Under the pieces are notes generated by a model. The model had not been told where the DNA came from and ran no database searches. It saw only the letters and a program-made list of their open reading frames with translations. A program made the position numbers and the translations under genes. 64,000 nt of DNA, from contig NC_081415.1 of the NCBI RefSeq assembly GCF_030272615.1, forward strand, positions 188,668,270 to 188,732,269, given 5' to 3'. Positions 47,271 to 60,633 of this stretch are shown here, one piece after another. The first letter of the stretch is position 1. Each line of letters begins with the position of its first letter. Source of the stretch: Cryptomeria japonica. Lineage: Eukaryota; Streptophyta; Pinopsida; Cupressales; Cupressaceae.

Positions 47271-50200
47271 TAATACCACTGATTATACAGAGGCTGCGTA
47301 TAATTACACTGTAAATCATCTATATGGTGCCAGCGAACAAGTTGCAACTATAACCTTCAAAAATCCCAACTCAAATTGCAATGTTGTTACATGTCATGGC
47401 AAGGTCACCATAAAGGTAGCTCCATAGGGCACCACCTCCATCCCAAAGCAATACAATCTTGTGGAACAATTAGACAAAATGCCTGCACTTATATCCATTC
47501 TAGAACTATTGCGCCTATCGCCATCTCATAAAACTATCTTGGATCAAGCACTCCAAGAGGCGTTAGTCCCTACAAACCTAAATACAGACCAATTTCAAGC
47601 CATGGTTGGAAGTCTAAAGTTATCACCTTGTCTCACTTTCTCCAAAAGTGACAACTCTTCTTTCCAGCAACATCATAACACTTCGCTACACATTGAAGGC
47701 TTTATCAACCAACATAGGATCAAGCGAGTCTTGATCGATAATGGAACAGGCCTGAATATTTGTACACTATAGTTGGTCACAGCATTGGGATATGTGGTAG
47801 AATCAGTGGATCCTTGTAAAAAGATCACAATCAAAGCCTATGACGATGCAGAGCGTTCATCCAAAGGAGCAGTGGTACTACCAATCCGAGTGGGCCCTAA
47901 AGTAAAACACATCATCTATCAGGTTCTAGACCTTCCTCTACCATATAATCTATTGTTAGGGAGACCTTGGATACATGCCATGCAAGCTATTCCATCTACC
48001 TACCATCAATGTATCAAGTTCCCACATAATGGTGTAGAGATCACAATCCTAGGCAATGCAAATCCCTTTGTGTTTTGCCATAATATCAGCCATCAACCAG
48101 AGATTACTGTTCCTAATAATAGAGAAGCCATTTCCTCCACATCATATATAAGTCCCACCTCTCTTGCCAGTTTGAACACCACTATACCAAAGCAAGAAAA
48201 GCTTAAAATGAAAGTAGCAGAGGAAGGTCCTGGGGAATACAACTTGAGTCAACTCTTTTGTGTGGGACAAATGCCCACTTCTTTTAGAACACATGGTAAA
48301 CCACAGCAGTTACTCCAACAACCACTAATCATGCCAGCATGTGCTTTAACACCTTTCATCCTTGGAAAGAGTTAAGAAGAAGAAACCCAAGATGAGGACT
48401 TAGCGGGCTGGATCTATAAAGATCCCATCACCACTGATATACCGCAAGTTAAGCTTCCTACGGATCAGTATGGCAAAGGTCTCCTCATTATGCAAAGAAT
48501 GGGGTATGATGGTTAGAGTGCTTTGGGATATTGCAAACAAGGATGACATGAACCTCTGCTGCCAAAATTAAAGCCCAAGGGTAATACAGGCTTAGGCTTT
48601 GAAAAAGAGATCCTTCCTAAACTCAGATTCAAAGGAAAACCCAGCAAACCATTATGTCAACGTACTGCAAAAAGGACACCTTTCATTATAAAAACAACAT
48701 CAAGCACCATCCCAACTACCCCACCAAGGCTTAGAATCCCAACACAACTATCACCAATGCCAATCATCCCACCAATCGAACCAGTAATCCCATCCGCAGC
48801 AGCCATCACATCAATAGTACCATTAGCAACAACAACTATATCAGAACTCGCAGCAGCATCCATGGCACCAGTAGTACCAGCAGAAGCAACTGGGTCAACA
48901 CTATCGGTACTCCCCATACCAGTCCTTTAATCCCCATTGACCTTCCTATAGCACCAATCATTTCATCTACAAAGGTACATCAACCAATCACACCTGTATT
49001 ATTTAACTCCAAAGACATCCCAGTATGGTATAGTAATCAGATACTAGAAAGTGATTCAGAGATCGACTCACATGAATGGGAATTTGATTCTGTATAGCTT
49101 AATACTTCAGATGAGGAAGACACATCACTACCTCCAGCATGCAAAGACATCCCTGTTTATGGAGAAGCATAGATAAAGACCACTTGGGTTCCTGAACTGG
49201 AAACATCTTCCACAGACCCTATGTCTCATCCTACGCCTGATTCTGACAAGGAGAGTACCATTAACGACCTTCACCATAATGTCTTAACCCTCACTAATAC
49301 ATCTAACACGCTTAACCTAATCGATGAAGTAATGCCCATTATCCATCCTGAACTCATCGAATGGAACCAACCAAATCCCTCATGTCTTGACTTCTTCCAA
49401 AATGATGAGGCCATCATTGACTTTTTGGAATTAAGGGATAACCTACCAAGTGGAGATCACAAAACTGGATTTTCCATTGAACTTAATAGCACAGAATACT
49501 TCGGGGCGGATGCCAAACCTTTCAGCTGCAAAAATATAACAATAAAACATGGATCTTCCAGTGAAAACCACACCATGGCACTGTTTGATTTGACAAAAGT
49601 AAAAAGAAAGAGCGTATCCAATGGTGAAAACCTCTCTAAGGCACCTGAGGATGAAGGGTTTGACATTCTCCCTGCTAGTACACAACAGGAACGATCAACG
49701 ATTCTCATCGAGGAAACCAAAGAATACAATGTGGGGACTCCTGAAAAATCCTCATCTCATACATCTGACATCTCTTCTCACTCTAGAAGAACAACCTAAA
49801 TTTATAGAGTTCTTTCAATAGCATCAGATCAACTTTGCATGGTCATATGCAGACATGCCTGGGCTTGATCCTAATTTAGTCATGCATCACCTCACCGTCG
49901 CAAAAGGAGCCAAACCTATCAAGCAGAAGCTTCGCAAGATGCATTCTCAGATTGTAGTACTAGTCAAAACAGAACTCAAGAAACTCCTAGATGTTGGTTT
50001 CATTAGACCAATTGATTATGCAGAATGGATCTCCAATATTGTGCCTGTCGGCAAACCAAAAGGGGGCATCCGCATTTGTACTGACTTCAAAGATCTGAAT
50101 AAAGCCTATCCTAAGGATGACTTCCCCCTACAAAATATCAACATCATAGTGGATCTGACAGTAGGACATGCCATGCTTTCACTCATGGATGGCTTTTCAG

Positions 50201-52975
50201 GATACAATCAGATAAAGATCGCACCAGAAGATCAACATAAGACAACCTTCACATGTCCATGGGGCACATATTGCTAGAATGTAATGCCTTTCAGTCTCAA
50301 GAATGTAGGAGCAACCTATCAAAGAGCAATGACCACCATCTTCCATGACATGATGCATACTATGATGGAAGATTATGTGGATGACTTGCTAGCAAAATCA
50401 CTCACCAGAGAAGGGCATCTCCACATCTTAGATAAAATCTTCGATAGACTGGAACAATACCATGTTTGATTCAACCCAAAGAAATGTGTCTTTGGAGTAA
50501 CCTCTGGGAAACTTCTAGGATACATTGTCTCAAGCAAAGGTAAAAGCAATCATGGATATGCCACCACCAAAGAATATCAATCAGCTAAGGACATTACAAG
50601 GGCGGCTTCAATCCATCCGAAGATTCATTGCACAATTGGCAGATAAATGCCACCCATTCACACACCTCCTACATAAGAACATCCGCTTTCAGTGGGATGC
50701 CCGATGCCAACAAGAATTTTAGACACTTAAAGACTATCTCATGAATCCCCCATTACTGATGCCACCAGATCCAAGTAGACTATTGTTACTCTATATCTCA
50801 GCAACAAGTACAACATTGGGTGTATTACTAGCACAACATAATGCAGAAGGAAAAGAGTGTGCTATTTACTACATATCTCGCACACTGGTTGGCTATGAAC
50901 TCAATTACACACCTATTGAGTGAGCTTGCCTAGCAATAATTCTGCCAGCCACTAAACTGAGGCACTATCTGTTAACACTCAAAGTGCAACTCATTGCAAG
51001 GATTGATCCACTCAAGTATTTACTCAGCAAAGCAGCATTGACAGGCCGCTTGGCCAAATGGGTGATGATTCTAAGTGAATTTGACATCGAGTATGTAGAT
51101 CGTAAAGCTATCAAGGGTCAAGTTATTACAGATCAATTGGCCGATGCACCTCTCATAGGCGATCATCCTCTCATTTCCAATTTTCTAGATGAAGAGATAT
51201 TCATGATCACAACAACACAACCATGGAAACTATACTTTGATGGTTCATACACTAGGCATGGCTTGGGGGCAGGCATTCTGTTTATCACACCTCAAGGTGA
51301 CAGCATCCCGAAGTCTTATAGGCTCACATTTCCATGCACCAACAATATAGCAAAGTATGAGGCCTTGATCACAGGACTCAAGCTAGCTGTACAATGGAAA
51401 TTACAAGAACTACAAGTATATGGTGACTCCCAACTGGTCATTCGACAAGCAATAGATGAATATCAAACCAAGGATGATAAACTCATGCCATATAAGCAAA
51501 TGGTGGACAATCTAAAGACATCATTTACTACTATGACTTTTGAGCAGATACCAAGAGATCATAATCGAGCTGCTGACGCTATGGCTACCATCGCATCTCT
51601 CCTAGATCTTCCACAGAATTCAACATGCTACGAGTTCTTGGTAGAATAGCTTTGGATTCCCGCTTATGATATCCCCAAATCTGAAATGATATGTCGCCTT
51701 GTCAGTTCTGAATCCCCATGGTATGGTGAGTTCTACACCTATCTTCATGATCACACCCTTCCTCCCAACCAATCAAATAACCAACGTAAAACCTTCATTC
51801 TCCAAACTGCTCGATATACCATTATTGCCAAAACCCTATACCAACGTGATCTTAATGGTACTCTCCTTTGATGTCTAGAACAAGGTGAGATAACAAAGGC
51901 TTTGGAAGAAGTGCATGAAGGAATTTGTGGGAATCACTCAAGTGGTCCATCACTAGCCAAGAAACTCCTACGCAATGGATACTATTGGCCATCTATGGAA
52001 AAAGATTCTTACTACTTTGTCAGAAAATGCAAGAATTGTCAAGTTCATGGTGACCTGATACATGCACCAGCCCAGGAACTGCAACCAATCACAACACCAT
52101 GGCTGTTTTGTCAATGGGGTCTTGACCTTGTGGGTAAGATTCATCCATCTTCATCCAATGGCCATAAATTCATTATTACCACCACCGAATATTTCACAAA
52201 GTGGATCGAAGCTGTTCCACTTACCCAAGTCACCGGCAAGTAGATCACCTCATTCATCCTCAACTACATCATCTGTCGATATGGTGTGCCCATGTCCATC
52301 ATCACAGATAACGGTCTTCCTTTCAAAAATCAGGATGTCCGTGAACTTTGTGAGAAATTTCACATCCAACACCACTTTTCCACTCCCTGTTACCCATAAG
52401 GCAATGGTCAAGCTGAAGCATCAAATAAGAACATATTGAGAATCCTAAAGAAGATAGTCAATGATGTCGGTCATGATTGGCATGTTCAACTAAATCCAGC
52501 GCTATGGGCATATCGAACTAGCATTCGAACCCCTACAGGTGAAACTCCTTATTCATTAGTCTATGGTGTAGAAGCTATCTTACCTATTGAGCTTGAGATA
52601 CCATCATTACGGGTTTCCTTGCACAATCTCATCAATGATGAAGCATACAGAGTCTCATGCCTTTAGGGCTTAGAGTTACTTGATGAGAAACGACAAGCTA
52701 CATACAATCACCTCAAAGCCTATCAGCAGCGCATGAGTAGAAGCTACAATCACCGAGTTAGATCTCATACATTTGAGGTAGGTGATCTTGTTCTACGAGA
52801 AAATCCTTGCAACCAACCAAATAGAGAACATCAGGGCAAGTTTGAATCAAACTGGCTGGGCCCATATGTTGTCACTGCTGTATTCGGGTCTAAGGCATAT
52901 CAGTTGGCTACATCAAAAGGAGAACCGCTTGCAGATCCAATCAACAACATGCACCCCAAATGGTTTTTTACCTAA
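47271..52975 (+). pseudogene. Pol pseudogene of element E
   Basis: Order: ALISILELLRLSPSH (47480); protease with VLIDNGTGL intact (47733); G-patch-like segment near 48475-48530; linker; acidic block in a shifted frame (49221-49799); reverse transcriptase from 49855 with YVDD (near 50370); RNase H (50760-50990); archaeal-type RNase H (WKLYFDGSYTRHGLG, 51220; YGDSQLVIRQ, 51420); integrase with H-C zinc motif (51905-52040), WGLDLVGK, TDNGLPF and NGQAEAS, ending WLGPYVV...PKWFFT at 52975. All three integrase acidic residues are present. About a dozen stops, two frame changes, and a 23-bp deletion near 50540 that removes the IEVDPTK block. Confidence 0.9.
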
Positions 52976-55297
52976 GCTGTACAGAGCATCAGGCTCCCCT
53001 GCATACCAAAAAATACCAAAAACATTTAGAAAAATGTCCTGAAGAAATACAAAAACATTCAAAAAAGTAAAGAAAAATCATGCATCCAAACAGTGAACAA
53101 ACACTCCGGTGGCACCTTGGGTAAGTGCGATGGTGAAAACCTGGCAAACAGGCGCCACTTGTAAAAACAATGGCTCCAGTATCTTTCAGGCTCATTGCGA
53201 TCACATTCATGCATCCGCACATCCATCCCAACTATGGCTTGTTATTTGATCTGCAAATAAAGAAATAGTACTTCATGCATCTTGCATCCTACTTTTTCAT
53301 AGTCATGTCTACACTTCGGGGCAATACCCTTAAAAATCTAGATGATGGAAGTGGATTCTACATTACTGGTGATTCATTGGCCAAAAACATTCAAAAATGT
53401 TCCACAAAATCCAAAAACATTCAAAACAATTCAAAAATCCAAAAACATTGAAAAATCATCAAAAAACACATAAAAACATGGCAACACCTTGTACATACTC
53501 ATCCATGCAGATACAAAAACAAACATTGACATAATACTCACACGATGACCATTTACCAATCAAACCACACAATCAACATCAACAAATCAGAAATTGTCTT
53601 TAAACAAGGATGCATCCTTCCTTACCAAAACAAAGACAAGATGACATTTTCTTTGACAAGAAAATTCTATTAAACTATCAAATATTTGGTTGATGTGTGA
53701 GTACAATCATTCATTTATCTGTATCGGGATCTTTTAGCATTGTTTTGTATCATTTGCGCATTATTTCTGATGAAGTACTGGGGCATGTACTAATGGTGTC
53801 TACGTGGGAAGTTCACCAAGCTACATGATCTTATGCAAAATGCAATCATAGATCATTATGGCTTGCTAACTACAACATATACCTTGACCATATGAGCATG
53901 AACCATTACCAAGGATCCCTATTCTTTATTCTTTATGTATATATTATTTGTTTGCAGGTACAATGCTCTTCCTTTGGTTCCTTCCTACATCATCCAAATT
54001 GGATAAAGGTTTTTATCTCTTAGTATGGTATGCACTTGTCTCAGGATATGATCAGTCTAAGATCAAGGAGGGCGTTCCAAGTCATGCATGAAAGGAGATA
54101 ATCCTTATCTATTCTGCAAGAAATACTCAAGTCAACTTGATCCATTATATCAAGTTGCTTGTATTAACTTGCTATATCAAATCCATGTAAGAAATACTCT
54201 GGTCATCTTGAATCTTTATGTCAAGTTGCTTGTATTTTCTTACAACATTTTAAAGCTCAATGATGAAAAATAAAGCACCATGGATCGTCATTCCATCTCA
54301 TCTGTATATATTGCATTTCATTACATTCCACCCATCCATACATTCATAATAGCTGCATATCATGCATACATAGTCATAATAATGCATACTCTATTTTACT
54401 CATCTTCTTCCATAGGACTCAGTCCTAGTCCTCCATATCTTCTATCTAACATCGAATCCCCCCTCACCCTCCCTATCTTGATCATCAACATCATCCTAAT
54501 CCCTTCATCGCTTCCCATCCTCACTCATCCACAAAATTAAGTCAGTTACTCTGTCTACATAGCTACATCGACTCCCACACACCTAGACTATCAACAGATA
54601 CTCTGATAAAGTATCTTCGGGTCTCAATAGGTAATCGATCATGGTAATCCTAGACTACATCAGGCATTTATCATAATGACCTAGTCTCAACGGGGTTGCC
54701 ATGATTCCCCACAACCATCCATCACATGCACACACTATCAATTGATCAACCAATCAAACACAATCCAACGGACAATTACATCAATTGTCTACGTCTCAAC
54801 GAGTATTTTGCTTCATATACCTTGACTTCATCGGGCAATTACATCTATTGTCTAAGTCACATCAGGTCACTTTGATTCACTTACTCAGACTTTATCATGT
54901 CCAAGCAACCAATTGACATCAATTCTCACGCTTTGACTTGACTGGGGCAATTAAACCAATTGCACCAGATTGTCCAACCAATTTTGATCAATTGTATAGC
55001 ATCAATCCAAATCCCACACTACATCTGCTATGTATCTCTTGCATGACCTCAAGGTACTCGCTGGCTTGTTGTTTCTTCATATTCACTCCATTTTCTCCCA
55101 TTCTTTCATCATTAGTTCTAATTTCTTCTATTCTACCTCCCCTCCACTTTTCATTCTTTTTCGAGAGATCGCCCGATTTTTCAAAAAAATTTGGCCCATC
55201 TCTCGAGGGGGCATACCACCCATTAAATTTACATTTTATGGGGCATTTCTTCACACCTATTTTTCTTTCTTTGAAACGACGCGATAAACTACACCAT
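52976..55297 (+). other. 3' UTR of element E
   Basis: Noncoding and collinear with B's 3' UTR; no PMD gene. Small frames at 54938-55318 and 54280-54540 are not conserved. Confidence 0.7.
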
Positions 55298-55313
55298 CTC
55301 AAAGAGGGGCAAA
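55298..55313 (+). other. Polypurine tract of element E
   Basis: tctcaaagaggggcaaa-type tract immediately before the 3' LTR. Confidence 0.8.
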
Positions 55314-57131
55314 TGTAGTCACATAAATCTGTCCACTTAATTAAAATGAATATTTAGTATTTATTTGATTATTTAACCATCAATCAATAATTAATTAAAT
55401 TAATATATTTAATTAATTCATCTTAACCCTCTTCTCCTATTAATTAAATAAATTATTCAATTTATTTGATTTAATTCACTTAACCAAATTCAGACCATTA
55501 ATTAAATAAATAAATCATATTTATTTAATTAAATCTTCTCTCACATTTAAATAAATTAATATTTATTTAAATTCCCCCAAAATCCCACTTCTCACATTTA
55601 AATAAATTAACATTTATTTAAATCACCTTTATCCTCCACCCACTTGTATTTTCCTACAAATGCAAGTTGCACAACTATTTTAAATAAATCATTTATTTAA
55701 ATCACCTTTATCCTCCACCCACTTGCATTTTCCTACAAATGCAAGTTGCACAACTATTTTAAAAAAATTATTTATTTAAAATCCTATTTATCCTCACCCA
55801 CTTAAAACCTTTAATGGTTTCCCTTAAAGTCTTCAAACTTAATGGCTTCCTTCTAGAGTCTTTTCAAACCTTTAATGGTTTCCCTTAAAGTCTTCAAAAC
55901 TTAATTGCTTTAAAGTCTTCAAATTTGATGGCTTCCTTCTATAGTCTTCTTAAGCCTTTAATGGTTTCCCTTAAAGTCTTCAAACTTAATGGCTTCCCTT
56001 AAAGTCTTCTTAAGACTTTAATTGCTTCCCTTAAAGTCTTCAAGCCTTTAATGGTTTCCCTCAAAGTCTTCAAGCATTTTAATGCTTTATCTTCCTTTTT
56101 CTCATTTAAATAAATTAATATTTATTTGAATATTTATCCAAATGCAAATTACACCATTTAATTGAAATAAATGATTTTATTTTAATTGAAAATACCAAAA
56201 TTCCTCCCACTTGCATTTTCCTACAAAATCCACTTGCATACCTAAACCCCTTCTAGATTCTTCTAAATCTTTCCTAATTAACCTAATCCATCCCCTAAAT
56301 ATTGTCACATTCCTAAGCAAATTGGAGTCACTTCTCAGAGACTCCAAAGTCTTTGAAAAGCAATTAATGATTTGTGTGTTCAACAAATTAACCTCTAAAG
56401 TCTTCCAAACCACTTATGGCTCTTACATGACCATTAATGGTTAATTCCACTTGCACCCATGGTTAAGGACTTTGACCCCTAACTTAACCCTCATGTAACC
56501 CATGTGTCTCTTCAAAGCATTTATTTCTTTGACTACGGTAACCATCATGTTCCCTCAAGCATTTAATGCTCCTTATCTCTCCTCTCAAGCCTCCTCATGG
56601 TGACACTTGTCAACATGGGATTGGGTTGAAAGTCTCACATGGATTGAATATCTTTCAATCCTAACCCTTGTTAAGATTACTCAATCTTAACCTTTCATTT
56701 CCCCATTTCTTCTATAAATAGAACCCTTCTCCTCAAGCAAAGAGGAAGCATTAGAGTATTGTTGTTATACAGGTATTAGCATAGAGCTTTTTCATAGCAT
56801 CACTATCTACACTTGCATAGCATTTGCTTATCATATTCAACCATCTTGAATCTCCATATGGCATCCATGGATAGTGCTAAATGCTAAGAGCTACACTCAT
56901 TTGGAACTTGGAGAGGGGAGAAACAAGGGAGAAGCATCAAAAGGCATCATGGAAGCATCTTAGGGAGGCTCTTCTCCTTTCTTTTATTTTGTTAAACTTC
57001 TTTCATGCTTTTTTGAAATCTCTTTTGATATGTTTGGAATGGTTTTTAGTTCTTTGTTTTGTTTTTATGGTTGAAACTAACTTATTAACATTGAACTTTG
57101 TTGTTGCCTTGTTTCTATTTCCATGACATCA
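55314..57131 (+). repeat. 3' LTR of element E
   Basis: Same length and organisation as the 5' LTR, about 23 differences by eye. TATA box at 56713-56721. The minus-strand frame starting at 58255 runs a few codons into this LTR, an accident of insertion. Confidence 0.93.
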
Positions 57132-57136
57132 TTATT
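57132..57136. other. Right target-site duplication of element E
   Basis: ttatt, matching ttatc at 41165-41169 except for one base. Confidence 0.7.
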
Positions 57137-58981
57137 TTTAGAGTTTATTTCAGGCTGCAACAGCTCGTGTCGTCCTTGCTTGTAAGGTCCTAAAGCACTC
57201 TGACCATCATAGCCCATTCTTTGCATAATGGTAAGGCCTTTTCCATATTGATCTGTGGGAAGCTTAGCTTGTGGGATTTCCACGGTGATAGGGTCTTTAT
57301 AGATCCATTCTTCCAAGTCCTCATCTCTGGTCTCCTCTTCCTGACTCTTTCCAAGGATGAAAGGTGCCAAAGTGCATGATGGCTTGACTAGTGGTGCTTC
57401 AAGTAACCTTTGAGATTTACCATGAGTTCTAGGAGAAGTGGGTAGTTTCCCAACACAAAAGAGTTGTCTTAGATTGTATTCCTGAGGACCTTCCTCTTCC
57501 ATTTTCATTTTTAGCTTCTCTTTCTTGGGTATAGTGGTGTTTGAACTAGAAAGAGACGCTGGACTTTCATATGATGTGGATGTGATAGCTTCTGTGTTGT
57601 TGGGAATGGTACTCTTTGGCTGATGGTTGATATTGTTACAATATGCAAATGGATTTGCATCACCTAGGATTATAATTTTTACATCGTTATGAGGAAACTT
57701 GACACACTGGTGGTAAGTGGATGGAATGACTTGCATGGCATGTATCCAAGGTCTTCTTAACAATAAATTATATGGCATAGGAAGGTCTAGAACTTGACAT
57801 ATGATGTGCTTCACCATTGGGCCTACTTGGATTGGTAACACAAGTGCTCCTTTGGATGAACGCTTCGCATCATCATAGGTTTTTATGGTTATTTTTTTGC
57901 GGTGTCCCACTGATTCAACTACATATCCCAGTGTTGTGACCAATTGTAATGTATAGATATTTAGGTCTGCTCCATTGTCGATCAAGACTTGCTTGATCCT
58001 GTGTTGTTTGATAAATTCATCAATATGGAGTGAGGTGTTATGAGGTTGATGGAAAGATGTATTGTCGCTTTTAGAGAAAGTGAGACGTGGTGATGACCTC
58101 AGATTACCAACCATAGCTTGAAATTGATCTATATTTAGATTGGCAGGGATTGATGCTTCTTGGAAAGATTGATCAAAGATTATTTTATGAGATGGGGATA
58201 GGCGCAAAAGCTCTAAGATGGATATAAGTGCGGGCATCTTATCTAATTGTTCCACAAGGTTATACTATTTTGGGATGGAGGTTGTACCTTATGGAGCTGC
58301 TTTAATGGTGATATTGATACAACGTGTAACAACATTGCTGGTAGGGCTTGGATCTTTGATGATAATGGTTGCAATTTATTCATTGGCATCATATAGGTGA
58401 TTCACAGTGTAATTATAGATGGCTCGCGTATAATCATTGGTATCTGTGTTTCATCATGAAGTGGAATGACCCCTTTGATCTTGTGATGGAAGCAGATTCT
58501 TAAACATGAGATGATCATTATTTGAGCTTTTTGGGTCATGTCCTTCAATTTAAATCTCTCCTTGGTCAATAAGCTCCTGAACAAGATCTTTCAATCTATG
58601 ACAGTTACTTTTTTTATTCCCTTTCCCTTGATGGAATTTGCAATGTTCATTATCCCTCCACCATGGAGCTTTGACCTGAGGTTCATAATTAGATGTCTTT
58701 GGTAAGGTCACCAGATTTGAAGAAACCAATTGTCGTAACACTGTTTCAATAGGTTCCTATAAGGGAGTGTATGTACATTTTGGTTTATAATTTTGTTGTC
58801 ATTGTCTTGGTTCCTCTTGTGGTGCATTGCGTCCTTGATTTTGTGGAGGAGCAACTATGTTGTTCTTAGGAGGGGGATTTTGGCCCGCAAATCGGACCAT
58901 AGGTTGTGCACTGTTTATAGTCCTTGTGTCTACAACCCCGTCATTGACGATGTTTTTATTTTTATTCTAGAAGTTGGGTTT
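57137..58981 (-). pseudogene. Element D fragment: end of gag, protease and G-patch region
   Basis: On the minus strand, 58981 to about 58410 is the gag end (matching B from about 17860), with knuckle-like WWRDNEHCKFHQGKGNKKSNCH near 58660. A clean frame from 58255 holds ALISILELLRLSPSH, protease with VLIDNGADL (about 57970), the NLLLRRPWIHAM block and a G-patch-like GKGLTIMQRMGYDGQSALG (57200-57245), up to the element E insertion. The protease Asp is kept. The right end is cut by element H. Confidence 0.87.
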
Positions 58982-59305
58982 TGTTGGCACTTTTGATGAT
59001 TTTGTTGTGATTGTCATTGGTAAAGAACATTGTATGACCTTAACCAGTATGGTTTCTATTCTACAGATAATTACTTGTGAGTTCCATCTCACCGTGGTTT
59101 TTCCCATTTGGGTTTCCACATCAAAATCTCTTGTGTTATGGTGTTTGTGCTTCTATGGGTGAATGCATTATTTTTTATTTGGTTTGGATGTGTGTTAACC
59201 AGTTTGTTTGCTAAATTGTCTTACTGACTTACTGTTAGTCTTGCAAAGTGTTTAAGTACAAAGATTTTTGGCATACTAATTCACCCCCCCTCTTAGTATT
59301 CATCA
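58982..59305 (+). repeat. 5' LTR of element H (about 324 bp)
   Basis: The start is fixed by the break in D homology (gaagttgggtt then TGTTGGCAC). The end is fixed by the primer site; a seven-C run (59284-59290) lies close to it. The second LTR is not in the window, so the length is inferred. Confidence 0.7.
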
Positions 59306-59307
59306 AT

Positions 59308-59325
59308 TGGTATTAGAGCCAACCT
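59308..59325 (+). other. Primer-binding site of element H (initiator Met tRNA type)
   Basis: tggtattagagccaacct differs at one base from the usual plant Copia site, which begins TGGTATCAGAGC. Confidence 0.8.
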
Positions 59326-59355
59326 TTGTATAATTTTAACCACTTAGAAAGAGAT

Positions 59356-60633
59356 ATGGGGGATTACACATTAAGGGAACTTACTCATCGACTCACTCAG
59401 TCTGAGCAATCCTATGATGATCTTATGGTCAAATATAAGGCATCTCAAGCAAAGAGGAGAGAATATGATGAAAAGATGATGGAGCTATCTGAAAATAGTT
59501 CTTTTGATGAAGCAGATATGGAAGCCCTAATTCAAGAAGTAGAAAAGCTGAATGAATCAAACTCCAACCTAAGAAAGGAGGTGGAAGGACTGACTATCCG
59601 AATGTGTCAAGAGCTTGAGAATCGGAGGAAAACTAAAGATCTGGTGAAAGACAAAGATCATGAGATCTCCAAGCTGAAGCAAGAGATTAGTGACCTAACT
59701 GCTCAACTCCATGTGAGCAAAGTGAAAAAGGAAGACATGCAAGGAGAACTAAACATTGCCATCTCTGAGAATGAAAACCTAATGGAAACAAATGCTGCTA
59801 TTTCCAAAGAACTCTCTGAGTCAAAGGAAATACTTGCCAAGTTCAACAAAAGTACTATTAAACTAGAGCAAAAGCTTGAATCTACCAAACCTGTCAAGAA
59901 TACTGATGGACTTGGTTATTCTGGTCATGAGGAAGGAGAGACCTCTGGTACAAGTGCTGGAGCATCAAAGAAACAACCGACATCAAAGTATAAATGTATT
60001 CAAAAGTTTAAACCTATTTGTTTTAACTGTCTTAAAGAAGGACATACTGCCGATGTGTGTAGGAGTAAGGCTTAAAATAATTTTCCTTATTTTCTAAATA
60101 ATAAGCCTAGATCCTATAAATTCAATGGTAACTGTTATGCATGCAACAAGTTTGGGCATAGAGCATCTGAATGCAGGTCTGTCATGAACAACATTGGAAG
60201 ATATCCTCAGAAGACTCAAGGAGTTGGTCCTGAACCTTTTGTGAACTGGAATCACAACTAGTTTAATGCCTTCAATCATCAGTCAAGAAATGGTGGCTAT
60301 CAAATAGCAACCAGATGGAGAGAAAACTGTTTGATCTGTCATAATCATGGTCACACTGCTGCAACTTGTAGGAGGAGGAATGACAACATGAATAATGGAT
60401 CTTAGAGAGCACCTTGAATGGTATGCAATCACTGCAACAAACTAGGTCACATTGCCAGATTCTGCAGATCAAGAAAGAACATATCTGATGATATACCGAT
60501 CACTTTGGAAGGAAAGATTGATATTAACATTGTTCAAGCAAATGTGAACAAAACCTGGAAAAAGAAACCAGCGGTGTTACAAGAAGAACTGGTTTCTGCA
60601 CCTAGTGTAGAAATAACAGAACCGACAAACTAA
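59356..60633 (+). pseudogene. Gag-like gene of element H with long coiled coil and four CCHC zinc knuckles
   Basis: The first likely ATG is at 59356 (MGDYTLRELTHRL). Residues 1-190 are a heptad-like coiled coil rich in Glu, Lys, Leu and Ser. Four CX2CX4HX4C knuckles follow in one frame: CFNCLKEGHTADVC (about 60015), CYACNKFGHRASEC (60133), CLICHNHGHTAATC (60330) and CNHCNKLGHIARFC (60424). In-frame stops at 60073, 60259, 60403 and 60415 break the array, and the frame ends at 60633. Zinc knuckles of this type bind element RNA in nucleocapsids. The usual Copia capsid core is not evident upstream, so the N-terminal half may have been shortened or replaced. Confidence 0.8.

Larger units (their letters stand above)
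41170..57131 (+). mobile_element. Element E: complete-length Tat-lineage element (about 16 kb) inserted in element D
   Basis: Two 1818-bp LTRs (41170-42987 and 55314-57131) flank a primer site, leader, gag, pol, 3' UTR and polypurine tract in the expected order. The LTRs differ at about 23 positions by eye (about 1.3%), nearly all transitions. The element interrupts the frame of D just after the G-patch and made a 5-bp duplication. Coding regions carry many stops and a frameshift deletion, and there is no PMD gene. Confidence 0.92.
11910..58981 (-). mobile_element. Element D: old Tat-lineage element, split by insertions B, G and E and cut by H
   Basis: Five minus-strand pieces are collinear with the plus-strand copies B and E: LTR and 3' UTR at about 11910-13690; 3' UTR, PMD region and pol at about 27565-35845; spacer at 40464-41169; gag end and protease at 57132-58981. 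The joins at G and E restore a continuous element and show imperfect 5-bp duplications. The rest of gag, the leader and the 5' LTR must lie right of element H, outside the window. It carries an antisense PMD gene. This is the oldest layer in the window. Confidence 0.78.

Noticed and set aside
57077-57136. C-terminal extension of the D protease frame
   Set aside because: It reads into the antisense of element E's LTR, so the last residues are an accident of insertion.
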